A stretch of 64,000 nt of DNA from JAYZBC01 sp036339375 (GCA_036339375.1 JAYZBC010000003.1:8527-72526), one strand, 5' to 3'. Counted from the stretch's first letter, positions 45,804-55,517 are shown. Numbers and translations are program-made. Notes: a model not told the origin generated them from the sequence alone.

Positions 45804-46358
45804 TTAAACCGGACGACTTCGCAACTTCTTTCGAAGATCCTGAATTTGGATATTGGCACCGGCAACAAAGGGATGAATTAAAATAGCTTTTTCAAATGCT
45901 TCAAGGGCCATTTCTTCCTCGCCGTGTGCAAGGTGGATAAGACCAAGACCTGATAAAGCTCCAAAATGCCGAGGTTCTAACTCTAAGGTTTTTTTAGCAT
46001 CTGCTTTGGATCTGTGATGTTCTCCAGCAAGATAAAATAAGGTTGCCCTTTTGTTCCACCCTTCTGCAAATCCTGGAGCGCGTTTAATGATTTCTTCAAA
46101 GGCTGCAAGGGCCGTGTCTCCATCTTTAGCCAGCATAGCCTCCACACCCACGGCCATCAAACAATCAATTTCTTCGTCACCAGAAATCGACCATAGATCC
46201 CAAATTTGTCCCTCAATCAATTCTGCTTCATCACCTGATTTTGCTAATTTTAGGGCATGAAAAAGCGGATCAAGTTGAATACTGTTTTGTCCGCCAAAAA
46301 CCGGGACTTTAAATTTTAATGTTGCCAAAGCTGACAACCAATCCATTAAATTTTTCAT
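45804..46358 (-). CDS. Tetratricopeptide-repeat protein
   Basis: This 184-residue soluble protein has about three TPR units between residues 65 and 170 (AFEEIIKRAPGFAEGWNKRA, then LELEPRHFGALSGLGLIHLA, then AFEKAILIHP). The N-terminal 60 residues (MDWLSALATLKF) are less regular. No signal peptide is evident. Partner unknown. It is convergent with pyk and lies 15 bases upstream of the glcF stop region on the same strand. Confidence 0.78.
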   Translation of the reverse strand: MKNLMDWLSALATLKFKVPVFGGQNSIQLDPLFHALKLAKSGDEAELIEGQIWDLWSISGDEEIDCLMAVGVEAMLAKDGDTALAAFEEIIKRAPGFAEGWNKRATLFYLAGEHHRSKADAKKTLELEPRHFGALSGLGLIHLAHGEEEMALEAFEKAILIHPFVAGANIQIQDLRKKLRSRPV

Positions 46359-46373
46359 ATCAAAGTCTATAAT

Positions 46374-47666
46374 TTATTTTAATGAAGAAGGAAACGGACC
46401 ACCGGTTGCCCAATCCAATAACTCTATCGTATGAACTACCGGACAGGGTATTTTTGTACCCCTACCATTGTTTAATTGAGTGATACACCCAATATTTCCA
46501 CTAGCAACTATTTTAGGCGCCAATGCAGCCAAAGCTGAAACCTTTTTTTCACGCAAAGAAATAGCAATTTTACTCTCCAATAAATTATATGTGCCAGCAG
46601 ATCCACAACATTGATGCTGATCCCTAGGTAGAAAAACTTCAAATCCACATTTTTCCAACAGCAAGACAGGCTCTTTAACAACTTTTTGACCGTGTGCCAA
46701 AGAGCAGGGAGCTTGGTATGCAACCTTAAAACCAGGTTTAATTACAGGTTTTTTTAAACTAATTTTTGATAAAAATTCCGAAATATCCTGAGTAATGGCC
46801 GAAATGCGTTTTGCCTTTTTAGAAAACTCTGAATGATTTCGTAAAATAAAACCATAATCCTTTACCATTGTACCACATCCAGAAACATTCGCTATTATTG
46901 CATCCAATTCCTTTTCTAAATCAACGGCATACCAAGAATTGATATTTTCTACCATCCTCTTAAAAGTCTTTTTCTCCTGACCTAGTTGGTGGTTTAGGGC
47001 ACCGCAGCAGCCTCCGGTTGAAATAACTTCGCACCCGTGCCTTTCCAAAATCCTGATTGTAGCCGCATCAATCGTTGGAGAAAGATTTTCTTGAACACAA
47101 TTGGTAAACAATCCGACGCGGAACTTTTTTTCTTTAATTTGAGTTCCTCTGGGTGGGGTCAACACTTTATTTTTAATTCTTATCGCTTCTGGAACTAAAT
47201 CAAAAACAATTATTTTGGGAATTGGTACTTTACCGAAAATGGGTTTTAACCAACGGAAAATTTTAATAAAAAACTCAAAAATTGGTTTTTGAGGTAAAAT
47301 TATACCCAAAGTACTACGAAAAATTCTGTCAAAAAAAGTCCTTTTGAAAGTTTTTGAAATATGTTGCCGTCCGTAATTTAATAAATTTTTATAATTAACC
47401 CCTGAAGGACAAGTCGTCATGCAGGAAAAACAAGAAAGACAGCGATCGATATGCTTAACATCTGTAATGGAAGCAGGTTGGTTTCGTTCTAACATTTCCT
47501 TAATTAAATAAATTCGACCGCGAGGTCCATCAAGCTCATCGCCGGAAAGCAAATAAGTCGGACAAGTCGCGATGCAAAATCCACAATGGACACAGTTGCG
47601 CAAAATTTCGTTTGCATCATAAATCGTCGGATCCCTAAGCTGTTCTGGGCTGAAGTTTGTTTGCAT
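46374..47666 (-). CDS. glcF: Glycolate oxidase iron-sulfur subunit
   Basis: This 430-residue protein has two N-terminal 4Fe-4S motifs, C25-C28-C31-C35 (CVHCGFCIATCP) and C76-C79-C82-C86 (CLSCFSCMTTCP), followed by two CCG domains (TGGCCGALNH and QCCGSAGTY). It passes electrons from glycolate oxidation to the quinone pool at the membrane. ATG at 47666 is preferred over a TTG two codons earlier; it lies two bases after the glcE stop. Confidence 0.94.
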   Translation of the reverse strand: MQTNFSPEQLRDPTIYDANEILRNCVHCGFCIATCPTYLLSGDELDGPRGRIYLIKEMLERNQPASITDVKHIDRCLSCFSCMTTCPSGVNYKNLLNYGRQHISKTFKRTFFDRIFRSTLGIILPQKPIFEFFIKIFRWLKPIFGKVPIPKIIVFDLVPEAIRIKNKVLTPPRGTQIKEKKFRVGLFTNCVQENLSPTIDAATIRILERHGCEVISTGGCCGALNHQLGQEKKTFKRMVENINSWYAVDLEKELDAIIANVSGCGTMVKDYGFILRNHSEFSKKAKRISAITQDISEFLSKISLKKPVIKPGFKVAYQAPCSLAHGQKVVKEPVLLLEKCGFEVFLPRDQHQCCGSAGTYNLLESKIAISLREKKVSALAALAPKIVASGNIGCITQLNNGRGTKIPCPVVHTIELLDWATGGPFPSSLK

Positions 47667-47668
47667 TC

Positions 47669-48907
47669 TCAAAAATTCTTTTCTAGACGACCTGGGTTTA
47701 AAATGTGCTTTGGATCAAAACCCTCTTTAATTCGTCTATTTAAATTAAAAACAACAGGCCCTGCGGGTTGAAAAACAGGAAAATTTTCCCGAATAATTTT
47801 TCTTGCTCTTATAATTGTTGCGTGGCCTCCACAAACTTTGATTGCTGCCCGAATTATTTTAGACCCACCATCGCTTAATTCGGGTAGAATACCAACCCAT
47901 AACAACCCACCCCCCCAATCAAAATAAATTTTCGCGTCACATGCCTTACGCACTTGGCGCGCAACATACATAGAATCAGAGGGCGATACAGAAATTCTCC
48001 AAATTGTTTTGTTTTCTTCTGAACTCAGATAATAACCATTTCCAATTTCTTCCCAAAAAATTTTTGAATTCCGAAAATGTAGTTCTTCTGAATCACCAAA
48101 CGGACTGAGTAAGTGCCTAAGAGAAGTTAAACGTGCTTCAACAGAGGGAGCTACCCCTTCGATTCTGATCGCCATGATAGATTTGTTTATATCCGCAACC
48201 CTGTTTACGCCAGACTTTTGGGCTAATTCGATTGGCAAAAATGCAGCAGCCGAGACATCGTGTGGACTTGAAAGGGCTGCTGTCATACCTGATAGAGCTT
48301 GTTCTTCCTCCAAAGCTAAAATTAACAAGGTTCGGACCTTCTCAGCTATTGGAAGAACTTTCAAAGTTAGTTTAGTAAGTAAACCAAGGGTCCCATACGA
48401 TCCAGAAATTAGCTTGCATAGATCATATCCCGTAACGTTTTTAACCACTCGGCCTCCCATACGAACGATTTCACCCCGACCAGTAACCATTTCCGCTCCA
48501 AGTAAATGATCACGAGCAGCCCCACTTTGGATTCTTCTAGAACCAGATAGGTTTGTGGCTATAATACCACCTATAGTTTGGGTATCAGGTTCTTCCCCAA
48601 ATATAGGCCCCCAATCTGGTGGCTCAAAAGCCAGATGTTGGCATTTTGATTGGAGCATTTCCCTAATTTCTTTAAAGCTAGTCCCGGCCCCTGCTGTCAC
48701 TACAAGTTCTTCCGGTTGATAAAGGGTTATACCCGAAATTCCGGAAAGCGAGACACTGTTAAGTGTGTCTACAGGTCGGCCCAAACCACGTTTAGTCCCG
48801 TTTCCTAAAACTTCTATAGGTTTTTTTTCAGCAAGGGCCGTTTGAATTATTTCTGCAGTTTCCCGAGTGTCGCTTGGCCTCAGTATTTGACCCTCCCTAT
48901 TCATCAT
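47669..48907 (-). CDS. glcE: Glycolate oxidase FAD-binding subunit
   Basis: This 412-residue FAD subunit has the PP-loop region LGNGTKRGLGRP and the FAD-binding GGIIATNLSGSRRIQSGAAR motif. It is shorter than GlcD and pairs with it in the GlcDEF complex that oxidises glycolate to glyoxylate. Its ATG at 48907 overlaps the glcD stop (TGATG). Confidence 0.93.
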   Translation of the reverse strand: MMNREGQILRPSDTRETAEIIQTALAEKKPIEVLGNGTKRGLGRPVDTLNSVSLSGISGITLYQPEELVVTAGAGTSFKEIREMLQSKCQHLAFEPPDWGPIFGEEPDTQTIGGIIATNLSGSRRIQSGAARDHLLGAEMVTGRGEIVRMGGRVVKNVTGYDLCKLISGSYGTLGLLTKLTLKVLPIAEKVRTLLILALEEEQALSGMTAALSSPHDVSAAAFLPIELAQKSGVNRVADINKSIMAIRIEGVAPSVEARLTSLRHLLSPFGDSEELHFRNSKIFWEEIGNGYYLSSEENKTIWRISVSPSDSMYVARQVRKACDAKIYFDWGGGLLWVGILPELSDGGSKIIRAAIKVCGGHATIIRARKIIRENFPVFQPAGPVVFNLNRRIKEGFDPKHILNPGRLEKNF

Positions 48908-50394
48908 CAGAAACGCGGTAAATCGGGGAATCTTGTTTCACCGCTGTGAATATGAACTCGGCCTAGTTCAGCACAACGATGCAGAGTCGGAAAAACTTTG
49001 CCCGGATTCAGCAAAAGAGTAGGGTCAAAAGCGCATTTTAGTCTTTGTTGTTGTTTAAGATCAACTTGGCTGAACATGGTTTCCATTAGATCACGTTTTT
49101 CAACTCCTACACCATGCTCACCCGTCAAAACGCCACCTACTTCAACACATAGTTTCAAAATTTCTGCTCCAAATTTTTCCGCTTTTTCCAGTTCTCCGGG
49201 AATATTAGCATCATAAAGTATAAGGGGATGAAGATTACCATCTCCGGCGTGAAAAACATTCGCAACTCCAAGACCAAATTTTTTAGAACCTTCGGAAATA
49301 CTTTTCAGCAAAAATGGTAAACTTTGCCGGGGAATCGAACCATCCATACAATAATAGTCAGGAGAAATTTGGCCAATAGCGGGAAATGCTGCCTTCCGCC
49401 CAGCCCAAAATAAAAGCCTTTCATCCTCATTCTGACTCGTTCGAATGGAAACAGGTTTTGTTTCTTTACAAATTTTTTTAACACATTCAACCAAATATTT
49501 AACTTCTACCTCAGGGCCATCTAATTCAACAATAAGAATAGCTTCAACATCCAGCGGATAACCTGCATGTACGTACTTTTCGACTGCTTGAATGGCAGGT
49601 TTATCCATCATTTCCATCCCTCCCGGGATTATGCCAGCTTTTATTATTGAGGAAACACAGGTGCCAGCATCTTCACTCGATTCAAATCCGATTAATAGCG
49701 CACAACTACTAGCAGGTTTGGTGAGTATTCGGACTGTCACTTCTGTAATGATTCCTAATAATCCTTCTGAACCTGTGACAATGCCCATTAAATCATAACC
49801 ACCTGGATCCAAATGTTTGCCGCCTAAACGGATTACTTCACCAGTCATCAAGATCAGCTCTAATCCAAGCAAGTTGTTTGTTGTTAAGCCATATTTTAAG
49901 CAGTGGATCCCGCCAGAATTCTCCGCAACATTTCCACCGATCGTACATGCAATTTGACTAGAAGGATCGGGTGCGTAGTAAAAACCCTCGCTTTCGACTG
50001 CTTGGGTAATCGCTAAATTTGTCACCCCTGGCTGTGCAACAACGCAACGATTGTTGTAGTCTACTTCAATAATTTTATTGAATTTCCCTAAACCGATAGT
50101 AATTCCGTCTGCCAAAGGAAGGGCACCCCCGGATAAAGATGTGCCTGCACCGCGAGGAACCACTTTTACATTATTTTCATTACAAAACCGAAGAACTCTT
50201 GATAACTGCTCTTTGGTTTCTGGTAGAACTACAACCAGGGGTAGTTGGCGATAGGCCGTCAACCCGTCACACTCATACACTCGCAAACCCGCTTCTTCAG
50301 AAATTACACTTTCATTAGGTAAAATATTTTTAAGTTTATTGACGATTTTTGCTCGCTTTGAAATAACTCCTGCATCTGGTGTGGGCATAAGCAT
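48907..50394 (-). CDS. glcD: Glycolate oxidase catalytic subunit
   Basis: This 495-residue flavoprotein has an FAD-binding type 4 domain (VPRGAGTSLSGGALP, then IGGNVAENSGG and HCLKYGLTTNN) and the C-terminal FAD-linked oxidase domain with VFHAGDGNLHP and LTGEHGVGVEKRD. ATG at 50394 is chosen because GAGAGG lies about 10 bases upstream; a GTG six codons earlier is the alternative. It heads glcDEF. Confidence 0.94.
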   Translation of the reverse strand: MLMPTPDAGVISKRAKIVNKLKNILPNESVISEEAGLRVYECDGLTAYRQLPLVVVLPETKEQLSRVLRFCNENNVKVVPRGAGTSLSGGALPLADGITIGLGKFNKIIEVDYNNRCVVAQPGVTNLAITQAVESEGFYYAPDPSSQIACTIGGNVAENSGGIHCLKYGLTTNNLLGLELILMTGEVIRLGGKHLDPGGYDLMGIVTGSEGLLGIITEVTVRILTKPASSCALLIGFESSEDAGTCVSSIIKAGIIPGGMEMMDKPAIQAVEKYVHAGYPLDVEAILIVELDGPEVEVKYLVECVKKICKETKPVSIRTSQNEDERLLFWAGRKAAFPAIGQISPDYYCMDGSIPRQSLPFLLKSISEGSKKFGLGVANVFHAGDGNLHPLILYDANIPGELEKAEKFGAEILKLCVEVGGVLTGEHGVGVEKRDLMETMFSQVDLKQQQRLKCAFDPTLLLNPGKVFPTLHRCAELGRVHIHSGETRFPDLPRF

Positions 50395-50526
50395 CAGATT
50401 GTTACCTCTCACGAAATAAAAGAATTAAAATTTAACTATAGAGTAAGAGAAAGTAGCAACCCAAAATAATAGGAAATAAGTTAAAAAACCGCATTCGTAT
50501 TAAAATTGTCGAAGCGTAGGAAAAAT

Positions 50527-50652
50527 TTAACCCTGCCGTGCCTTAAAACGAGGGTTACGTTTGTTGATTACGTAAATTCGGCCTTTGCGCCGTACAACTG
50601 TGCAATTTTTGTCACGATTTTTAATCGTTTTTAGAGAATTGACAATTTTCAT
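50527..50652 (-). CDS. rpmJ: Large ribosomal subunit protein bL36
   Basis: This 41-residue protein begins MKIVNSLKTIKNRDKNCTVV and ends KRNPRFKARQG, matching the alphaproteobacterial bL36. Only one cysteine (C17) is present, so this is the form without the four-ligand zinc site. A GGGA sequence lies a few bases before the ATG at 50652. It is isolated from other ribosomal genes, as is common for this form. Confidence 0.92.
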   Translation of the reverse strand: MKIVNSLKTIKNRDKNCTVVRRKGRIYVINKRNPRFKARQG

Positions 50653-50957
50653 TAAATTATCCCGTTCAATGTCTCCAACAAACCCGGGAAACTAGTTGCG
50701 TTGCAAGTTGTTGTCAACGCCCGAACCTGGAGAAAGTCAAAAGCAATCTATCATTTTCCTGATAAATGTTGAGGAAATTAATTTTTTTTTCTAAATTTCG
50801 TGTTTATAATTCTAAAAATTCCACAGAGTGAAGCTCGATGAACACAAGAAAAGGTTTATAAAAATGGCATTGCATAAAAAGTTAAGCCACCTGTATAGAT
50901 AGAAAAGGAGGCTATCCCGCTCCCAATAATCCTTTGAAAGGTAACTCTGTAACTACA
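50653..50957. other. Intergenic stretch between rpmJ and the Rieske oxygenase genes
   Basis: These 305 bases hold no convincing gene. A short inverted repeat (GCGTTG at 50698-50703 and CAACGC at 50715-50720) lies just upstream of rpmJ. A T-run is at 50781-50790. A reading frame of about 24 codons from 50829 to about 50902 has no recognisable similarity. The region marks the left border of the accessory catabolic cluster. Confidence 0.5.
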
Positions 50958-51479
50958 CTAAACCGGATATACTAAATCGTTGGCAATGAGCAAACTATCG
51001 TAGATACAATCGCGCGATTTTATTAACAAATTTTCCTTATCTCGGATAAAACAATCCCTATAACAACCAACCTGGGCAATTTTGCTCTCATCTTCCATTA
51101 GCGTCTCAACCACTAAATAATTGGACTCCGCAATTACGTGCAGATCATTATCAACCCCCAAAATTTGAACATTGCCATTAATGTGCCTTAAATATCTAGG
51201 CGCAAAAACCATTGTGTTCTGAATTGCAATTACTCGATCCTTGATCATTGGCTTGCCATCAAGCCAAACTAAACCAACTGGCAAATTTTCATCAAAATTT
51301 TCACGTGCTGTTATTCGGTAAAAACCATCTTCAGAAAAAAAATCAGGCCAACGTTCAATTTCTCCACTGTCCAAAGCACGGGCGTATTCAGTGTTAAATT
51401 CCTCTACCTCTAATCGCAAATTTCTCCGCTCATCCGGCGAAAGATTTCCCCCAATTGAGTCTATAATCCGTTTTTTCAA
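50958..51479 (-). CDS. Aromatic-ring-hydroxylating dioxygenase, beta subunit
   Basis: This 173-residue small subunit has the SnoaL/NTF2-like fold pattern: LEVEEFNTEYARALDSGEIERW, DGFYRITA, and a C-terminal IKSRDCIYDS strand. It supports the alpha subunit structurally. The start is a TTG at 51479 that overlaps the alpha-subunit stop (TTGA), with GAGGTC about 10 bases ahead. No ferredoxin or reductase gene follows. Confidence 0.85.
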   Translation of the reverse strand: MKKRIIDSIGGNLSPDERRNLRLEVEEFNTEYARALDSGEIERWPDFFSEDGFYRITARENFDENLPVGLVWLDGKPMIKDRVIAIQNTMVFAPRYLRHINGNVQILGVDNDLHVIAESNYLVVETLMEDESKIAQVGCYRDCFIRDKENLLIKSRDCIYDSLLIANDLVYPV

Positions 51480-52750
51480 AGGTCCATGACCTCACGATAA
51501 TGGCGGTAAAGGGACCGTATTGACGCCTCCGAAATTAAGGTGTCAGTGGAACCTTCATGGTCTGGATCTAACATGACAATTCCCTCACCCGAAATAGAAC
51601 GCTTAAATCCGTCTTGCAGAAAACGAATTGCCTCATTGTCATCAACACCCAGGTACCCAGAAGGCCCCATTAAGTTACCCTGTTTCATTCGGTGTTGAAG
51701 CATTTTTTCATCATCATCCTCATATCCAAACATCGTCCAATACATATCCAGCTCATGTGGACCGCGAGGTACAATGTGGCGAATACCAAGGGTATTAAGC
51801 TCTCTCTGCACAATGAGATTTGGCCAAATTGTTTGCATTGTCACTGTCCAGGGGCTATCAAATTCGGGCACGTAGCGGGTAAAGTCAGGATCGTTAAGAT
51901 CCATTCCAACTCGAAAAGCCCCTTTCATTTCTTCAACCATTTCCTTATTTATTTTTATATCATCATCTTTTGCAGAAGCTGCCGTTGCGTGGCGTCCAGT
52001 AGCATCCACAATCATTGCAGATTTTTGTCCTGCAACCATCATTCGGAAAGTTGCCAAATAGACGTGTAACAAAGTTGCGTGGTAGGGATCTTTCAAATTT
52101 TCGTGATAAAGTTTCCAGTTGCCCTTAAGTCTGTTTCGATAGAAACCTAGTATCCGAAGCTTTCTATCAGCAAAAACCACATCGAAATGTTCAAGATTTT
52201 CCGGTCCAAGATAATCCTCCAGTGATTCTATTTTCTCTTCAAATGTTGCAAAAACAACGCCATGGCGTGTCTCCACCTTAAGTTGCCTTGGATTGTGCTC
52301 ACTCATTTCAAAATGGTCAGGCATACCCCCTTTACCCTTGTCGCCACGTCTAAAGGGAACGGAAACAAGTTTACCCGCCATATTATAAGTCCAGTGATGA
52401 TAGGGACAAATGAATTCCTTTGCCTCCCCGCGCAAAGCTCTACAAAATTCTAAACCGCGATGTGCACAACGGTTTTCGAAAACGTGTATCGCATTTTCCG
52501 CTGTTCTTGAAACGATGACTGGCACATCACCAACATAAGACCTTTTGTAACTCCCCGGCTTAGGGATTTCCGCCTCCAAGGCCACAAAATTCCATGTTGG
52601 ACCAAAAAAAATGCGCTCACGTTCCCGCTTAAATATTTCATCTGAAGTATAAACCCAATCAGGAATATGGGTCAGTCCTTCTTTTGGCCAGCGCCAATTT
52701 TTTACTTGGCCGTAATTTTTTTTATCCACCAAAGAAATTTTCTCTGACAT
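51476..52750 (-). CDS. Aromatic-ring-hydroxylating dioxygenase, Rieske alpha subunit
   Basis: This 424-residue catalytic subunit has the Rieske cluster ligands C95-x-H97 (CAHRG) and C115-x2-H118 (CPYHHW). The mononuclear iron site has H224 and H229, and the bridging aspartate D221 is in NLKDPYHATLLH. The overall pattern resembles the salicylate/anthranilate hydroxylase branch, but the substrate is unknown. The start at ATG 52750 is likely; a GTG at 52774 is possible. It is divergent from the small monooxygenase-like gene, 139 bases away. Confidence 0.88.
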   Translation of the reverse strand: MSEKISLVDKKNYGQVKNWRWPKEGLTHIPDWVYTSDEIFKRERERIFFGPTWNFVALEAEIPKPGSYKRSYVGDVPVIVSRTAENAIHVFENRCAHRGLEFCRALRGEAKEFICPYHHWTYNMAGKLVSVPFRRGDKGKGGMPDHFEMSEHNPRQLKVETRHGVVFATFEEKIESLEDYLGPENLEHFDVVFADRKLRILGFYRNRLKGNWKLYHENLKDPYHATLLHVYLATFRMMVAGQKSAMIVDATGRHATAASAKDDDIKINKEMVEEMKGAFRVGMDLNDPDFTRYVPEFDSPWTVTMQTIWPNLIVQRELNTLGIRHIVPRGPHELDMYWTMFGYEDDDEKMLQHRMKQGNLMGPSGYLGVDDNEAIRFLQDGFKRSISGEGIVMLDPDHEGSTDTLISEASIRSLYRHYREVMDL

Positions 52751-52889
52751 TTTTATAAATCCGTATGATGCCACTCAATAAATAAACAGTTTAACGAACG
52801 AAAAGGCTAATAGACAAGTTAAGAAAAATATCTACGTTGATCACAATGGGTTGGGAGAGTACCTTTTGTTTTTTAAATGGGGAAATTTA

Positions 52890-53258
52890 ATGGCACTTGA
52901 ACCTTTAGCGAAACTTGGCAATTACTTTCATGTTTACGATTTTAGAGTAAAATCGGGGACTGGAAACGAATTTATTCGTCTATTTAACGACTTTGATTAC
53001 TCTGATGACAACCCTATGCATAAATCCTCTGCGCAGGTAAAAGATGGTGTCCTGTGCCGAGATACCGAAGACGAAAACCATTTTTACTTGATAGGAGAAT
53101 GGAAGGATATCGAAATTCACAAACAAATTAGACAAAAAATGGTGGAGATGTCTCCAGAATTTGTAAAACTGCTAGACAGTGGACCTTTTGTTCCTGTGTA
53201 CGCCGAAATTGTAACTGAAACACCTCAAGAAATTCTGGACAAAGCGCAGGAAAATTAA
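52890..53258 (+). CDS. ABM-like (antibiotic biosynthesis monooxygenase) small protein
   Basis: This 122-residue protein has a ferredoxin-like alpha+beta pattern (YFHVYDFRVKSGTGNEFIRLF, then FYLIGEWKDIEIHKQI) typical of dimeric ABM-domain proteins. Members include quinone-forming monooxygenases and heme-degrading enzymes. ATG at 52890 has GGGGA upstream. Divergent from the Rieske genes, which suggests a shared control region (52751-52889) and a linked pathway role. Function is tentative. Confidence 0.68.
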   Translation: MALEPLAKLGNYFHVYDFRVKSGTGNEFIRLFNDFDYSDDNPMHKSSAQVKDGVLCRDTEDENHFYLIGEWKDIEIHKQIRQKMVEMSPEFVKLLDSGPFVPVYAEIVTETPQEILDKAQEN

Positions 53259-53310
53259 AGCTAGTGTATAAGCGATTTCCTTATAAAAATGTGAAATGAA
53301 AGACTAAAAA

Positions 53311-54144
53311 ATGGAAACACTTAGGGAAATGATTGCATCACGCTACGGAAGGGAGACGGGTATAGGCGACAACACCCAAGAAAACACAAAATTGACTGAT
53401 TTTCTTTCACGTCGCTCCATCCGAGTTTATAAAAACGATCCTGTGCCTGAGGATCTCATCCAAGTTTTAATTGCTTGCGCGCAATCAGCGCCTACTAAAT
53501 CCAATCTACAACAATATTCGATTTTAGTTGTAAAAGAACAATCCATCCGAAGTCAGCTGGCACCTTGGTGTCCTCGCACTAAAGGATTAGAGTATGTACC
53601 AGTATTGCTAGTTTTTTGTGCTGACATCCGTCGTAACCAAAGTGTCGCAAAGTTTCGCCGAAAACGTTATGCGAATAACAATATGGATACATTTCTCAAC
53701 GCTACAGTGGATGCTTCGCTTTCGATGGGTTTTTTTGTTGCTGCAGCGGAGGCCGCCGGATTGGGTTGTGCACCCTTGAGTTCTCTCAGGGACAATATCG
53801 ACGCTGTTTCAGACATTTTAAACCTCCCAAAAGGAGTTTTTCCTGTCGCCGGGGTAATGTGCGGCTGGCCCAAAGTGGAAGGGTATGTAAACCAACGTTT
53901 ACCTCAATCTGTAATTGTTCATTATGATCGCTATGATGATAAAAACTTAGAACAAAACATTGATGATTACGACCAAGCACGCCACGCTATCTTTCCCGTC
54001 CCTAAGGAGGGACAAAGCAAGAAAGATCTTTTCGGGACAGCAAGGTTTTACGGTTGGTCTGAACATGTTTCCCGTCAACTTGCAATTCCCGAGAGAGCAA
54101 ACTTTCGCGCCTTTTTGTTAGAACATGGTTTTAATCTTCGTTAA
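53311..54144 (+). CDS. Nitroreductase-family flavoprotein
   Basis: This 277-residue FMN-dependent oxidoreductase has the N-terminal FMN-binding SRRSIRVYKNDPVPEDL and SAPTKSNLQQYSILVV, and a later GLGCAPLSSLRDN. The family reduces nitro groups, quinones or flavins. A C-terminal extension after about residue 210 (DDYDQARHAIFPVPKEG) is longer than in typical members of about 220 residues. It follows the ABM gene by 52 bases. It could supply reduced flavin or electrons to neighbours, which is inference. Confidence 0.83.
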   Translation: METLREMIASRYGRETGIGDNTQENTKLTDFLSRRSIRVYKNDPVPEDLIQVLIACAQSAPTKSNLQQYSILVVKEQSIRSQLAPWCPRTKGLEYVPVLLVFCADIRRNQSVAKFRRKRYANNNMDTFLNATVDASLSMGFFVAAAEAAGLGCAPLSSLRDNIDAVSDILNLPKGVFPVAGVMCGWPKVEGYVNQRLPQSVIVHYDRYDDKNLEQNIDDYDQARHAIFPVPKEGQSKKDLFGTARFYGWSEHVSRQLAIPERANFRAFLLEHGFNLR

Positions 54145-54293
54145 CAATTCCTCCTTAATCAACGTTAATTTACAAAATGATGAATATAATTAAACCATAA
54201 GCCTCTCAAACACAGGCAAATGGAGTTTTTCTGGATTGACCTTAAACTTTTGCAAACGAATACTAAACGGTCAAATGGGTGAAAGAGTATTTA

Positions 54294-55517
54294 ATGACAA
54301 AGCGTGATCCGGTTATAATTTCAGGTGGTGGCCCGGTAGCGATGGTACTCGCTTTAGCCCTTTATCGAGATGGTGTTCCTTTTATAGGCCTTGAGCAACT
54401 CCATGAACCTTTTGTTGACCAAAGGGCTGCGTCACATCATCCGCCAACGGTGGAAATGCTCGACGGGCTTGGGCTTGCAAAGCACATGATCGCTGAAGGC
54501 CTTAAATCCCCGGTATACCGATTTCATGACAGAGTAACCCATGATGTGATAGCGGAATTTGATCTTAGTCTGCTGTCCGACGAGGTAGAGTTTCCGTATG
54601 TTGTTCAATACGAGCAGTACAAGCTCGTCAGAAAAGTACTAGAGTTGTTTGGCAGTGACCCAGCTTTTGATGTCAGGTTTTCAAACACTGTCACTGGATT
54701 CGAACAATTCGAAGACCACATCATTGTAGAGCTACAACTTGCCGACGGTTCTTTTGAGAAAATACGCGGATCTTTTTTAGTCGGCTGCGATGGCGGGCGG
54801 TCGATAGTACGCAAGGCTGCTGGGATTAACTTCGCGGGTTTTACCTATCCGGAGAAGTTCATTAAAATCGGCACCTACTTTGACCTTGCAGCGCATGATC
54901 AGCGGATTTCCATCCGAAATTATTTTTCACATCCTGAAGAATGGTGTAACTTGTTCCGGGTCAAAGGAGAACCAAACAAACCTGACATATGGCGCTTTGT
55001 TGTCCCTATGCGAGTGGGTGAAACCGAAGAGGAGGCGAAGAAGCCGAAAGCTATGCAGAAGCGGCTCAAGCGCTTTTTCCTCCGCGACGAGGATTACGAA
55101 ATCGCCTACGCAAATGTATACACTGTAAGCCAATGTGTCGCGAGTACCTTTAATAAGGGTCGTGTAGTCTTGGCGGGAGATTCAGCTCATGTAAATAACC
55201 CCATTGGCGGTATGGGGCTAAATGGGGGTATTCACGACGCAATTAATCTGGCGGATAAGCTCACATCAGTGTGGAAGGGTGAAGCCGCTATAGAACTGTT
55301 TGATCTCTACACTAGGCAGCGCCACAAAGCATCTACTGATTTTACCCAGGCACAAACTATCGCGAATAAAAAGCAGCTCGAAGAACGTGACCCAGTGATG
55401 CGACAAAAAAGACACGACGAAATGCGTGCAATGAGTGAAAACCCTTCTAAAGCTAGGGCCTATATGCGACGAGCCCAGTTAATTGATAGCGTTAAAGCAG
55501 CCGCCGCAGTTACTTAA
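54294..55517 (+). CDS. FAD-dependent aromatic hydroxylase (PHBH/MhpA-like)
   Basis: This 407-residue flavoprotein monooxygenase has the dinucleotide motif GGGPVA (11-16), the DG motif in GCDGGRSIVRKAAG and the GD motif in LAGDSAHVNNPIGGMGLNGG. It adds one oxygen to phenolic substrates using NAD(P)H. ATG at 54294 is preferred over a GTG five codons upstream. Base composition rises here to about 55% G+C in a counted row, against about 37-45% in other sampled rows. It ends flush against the next convergent gene. Confidence 0.88.
   Translation: MTKRDPVIISGGGPVAMVLALALYRDGVPFIGLEQLHEPFVDQRAASHHPPTVEMLDGLGLAKHMIAEGLKSPVYRFHDRVTHDVIAEFDLSLLSDEVEFPYVVQYEQYKLVRKVLELFGSDPAFDVRFSNTVTGFEQFEDHIIVELQLADGSFEKIRGSFLVGCDGGRSIVRKAAGINFAGFTYPEKFIKIGTYFDLAAHDQRISIRNYFSHPEEWCNLFRVKGEPNKPDIWRFVVPMRVGETEEEAKKPKAMQKRLKRFFLRDEDYEIAYANVYTVSQCVASTFNKGRVVLAGDSAHVNNPIGGMGLNGGIHDAINLADKLTSVWKGEAAIELFDLYTRQRHKASTDFTQAQTIANKKQLEERDPVMRQKRHDEMRAMSENPSKARAYMRRAQLIDSVKAAAAVT

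Noticed and set aside
50829..50902. Short basic reading frame upstream of the Rieske genes
   Set aside because: About 24 codons only, with no family match and no support beyond a weak start.
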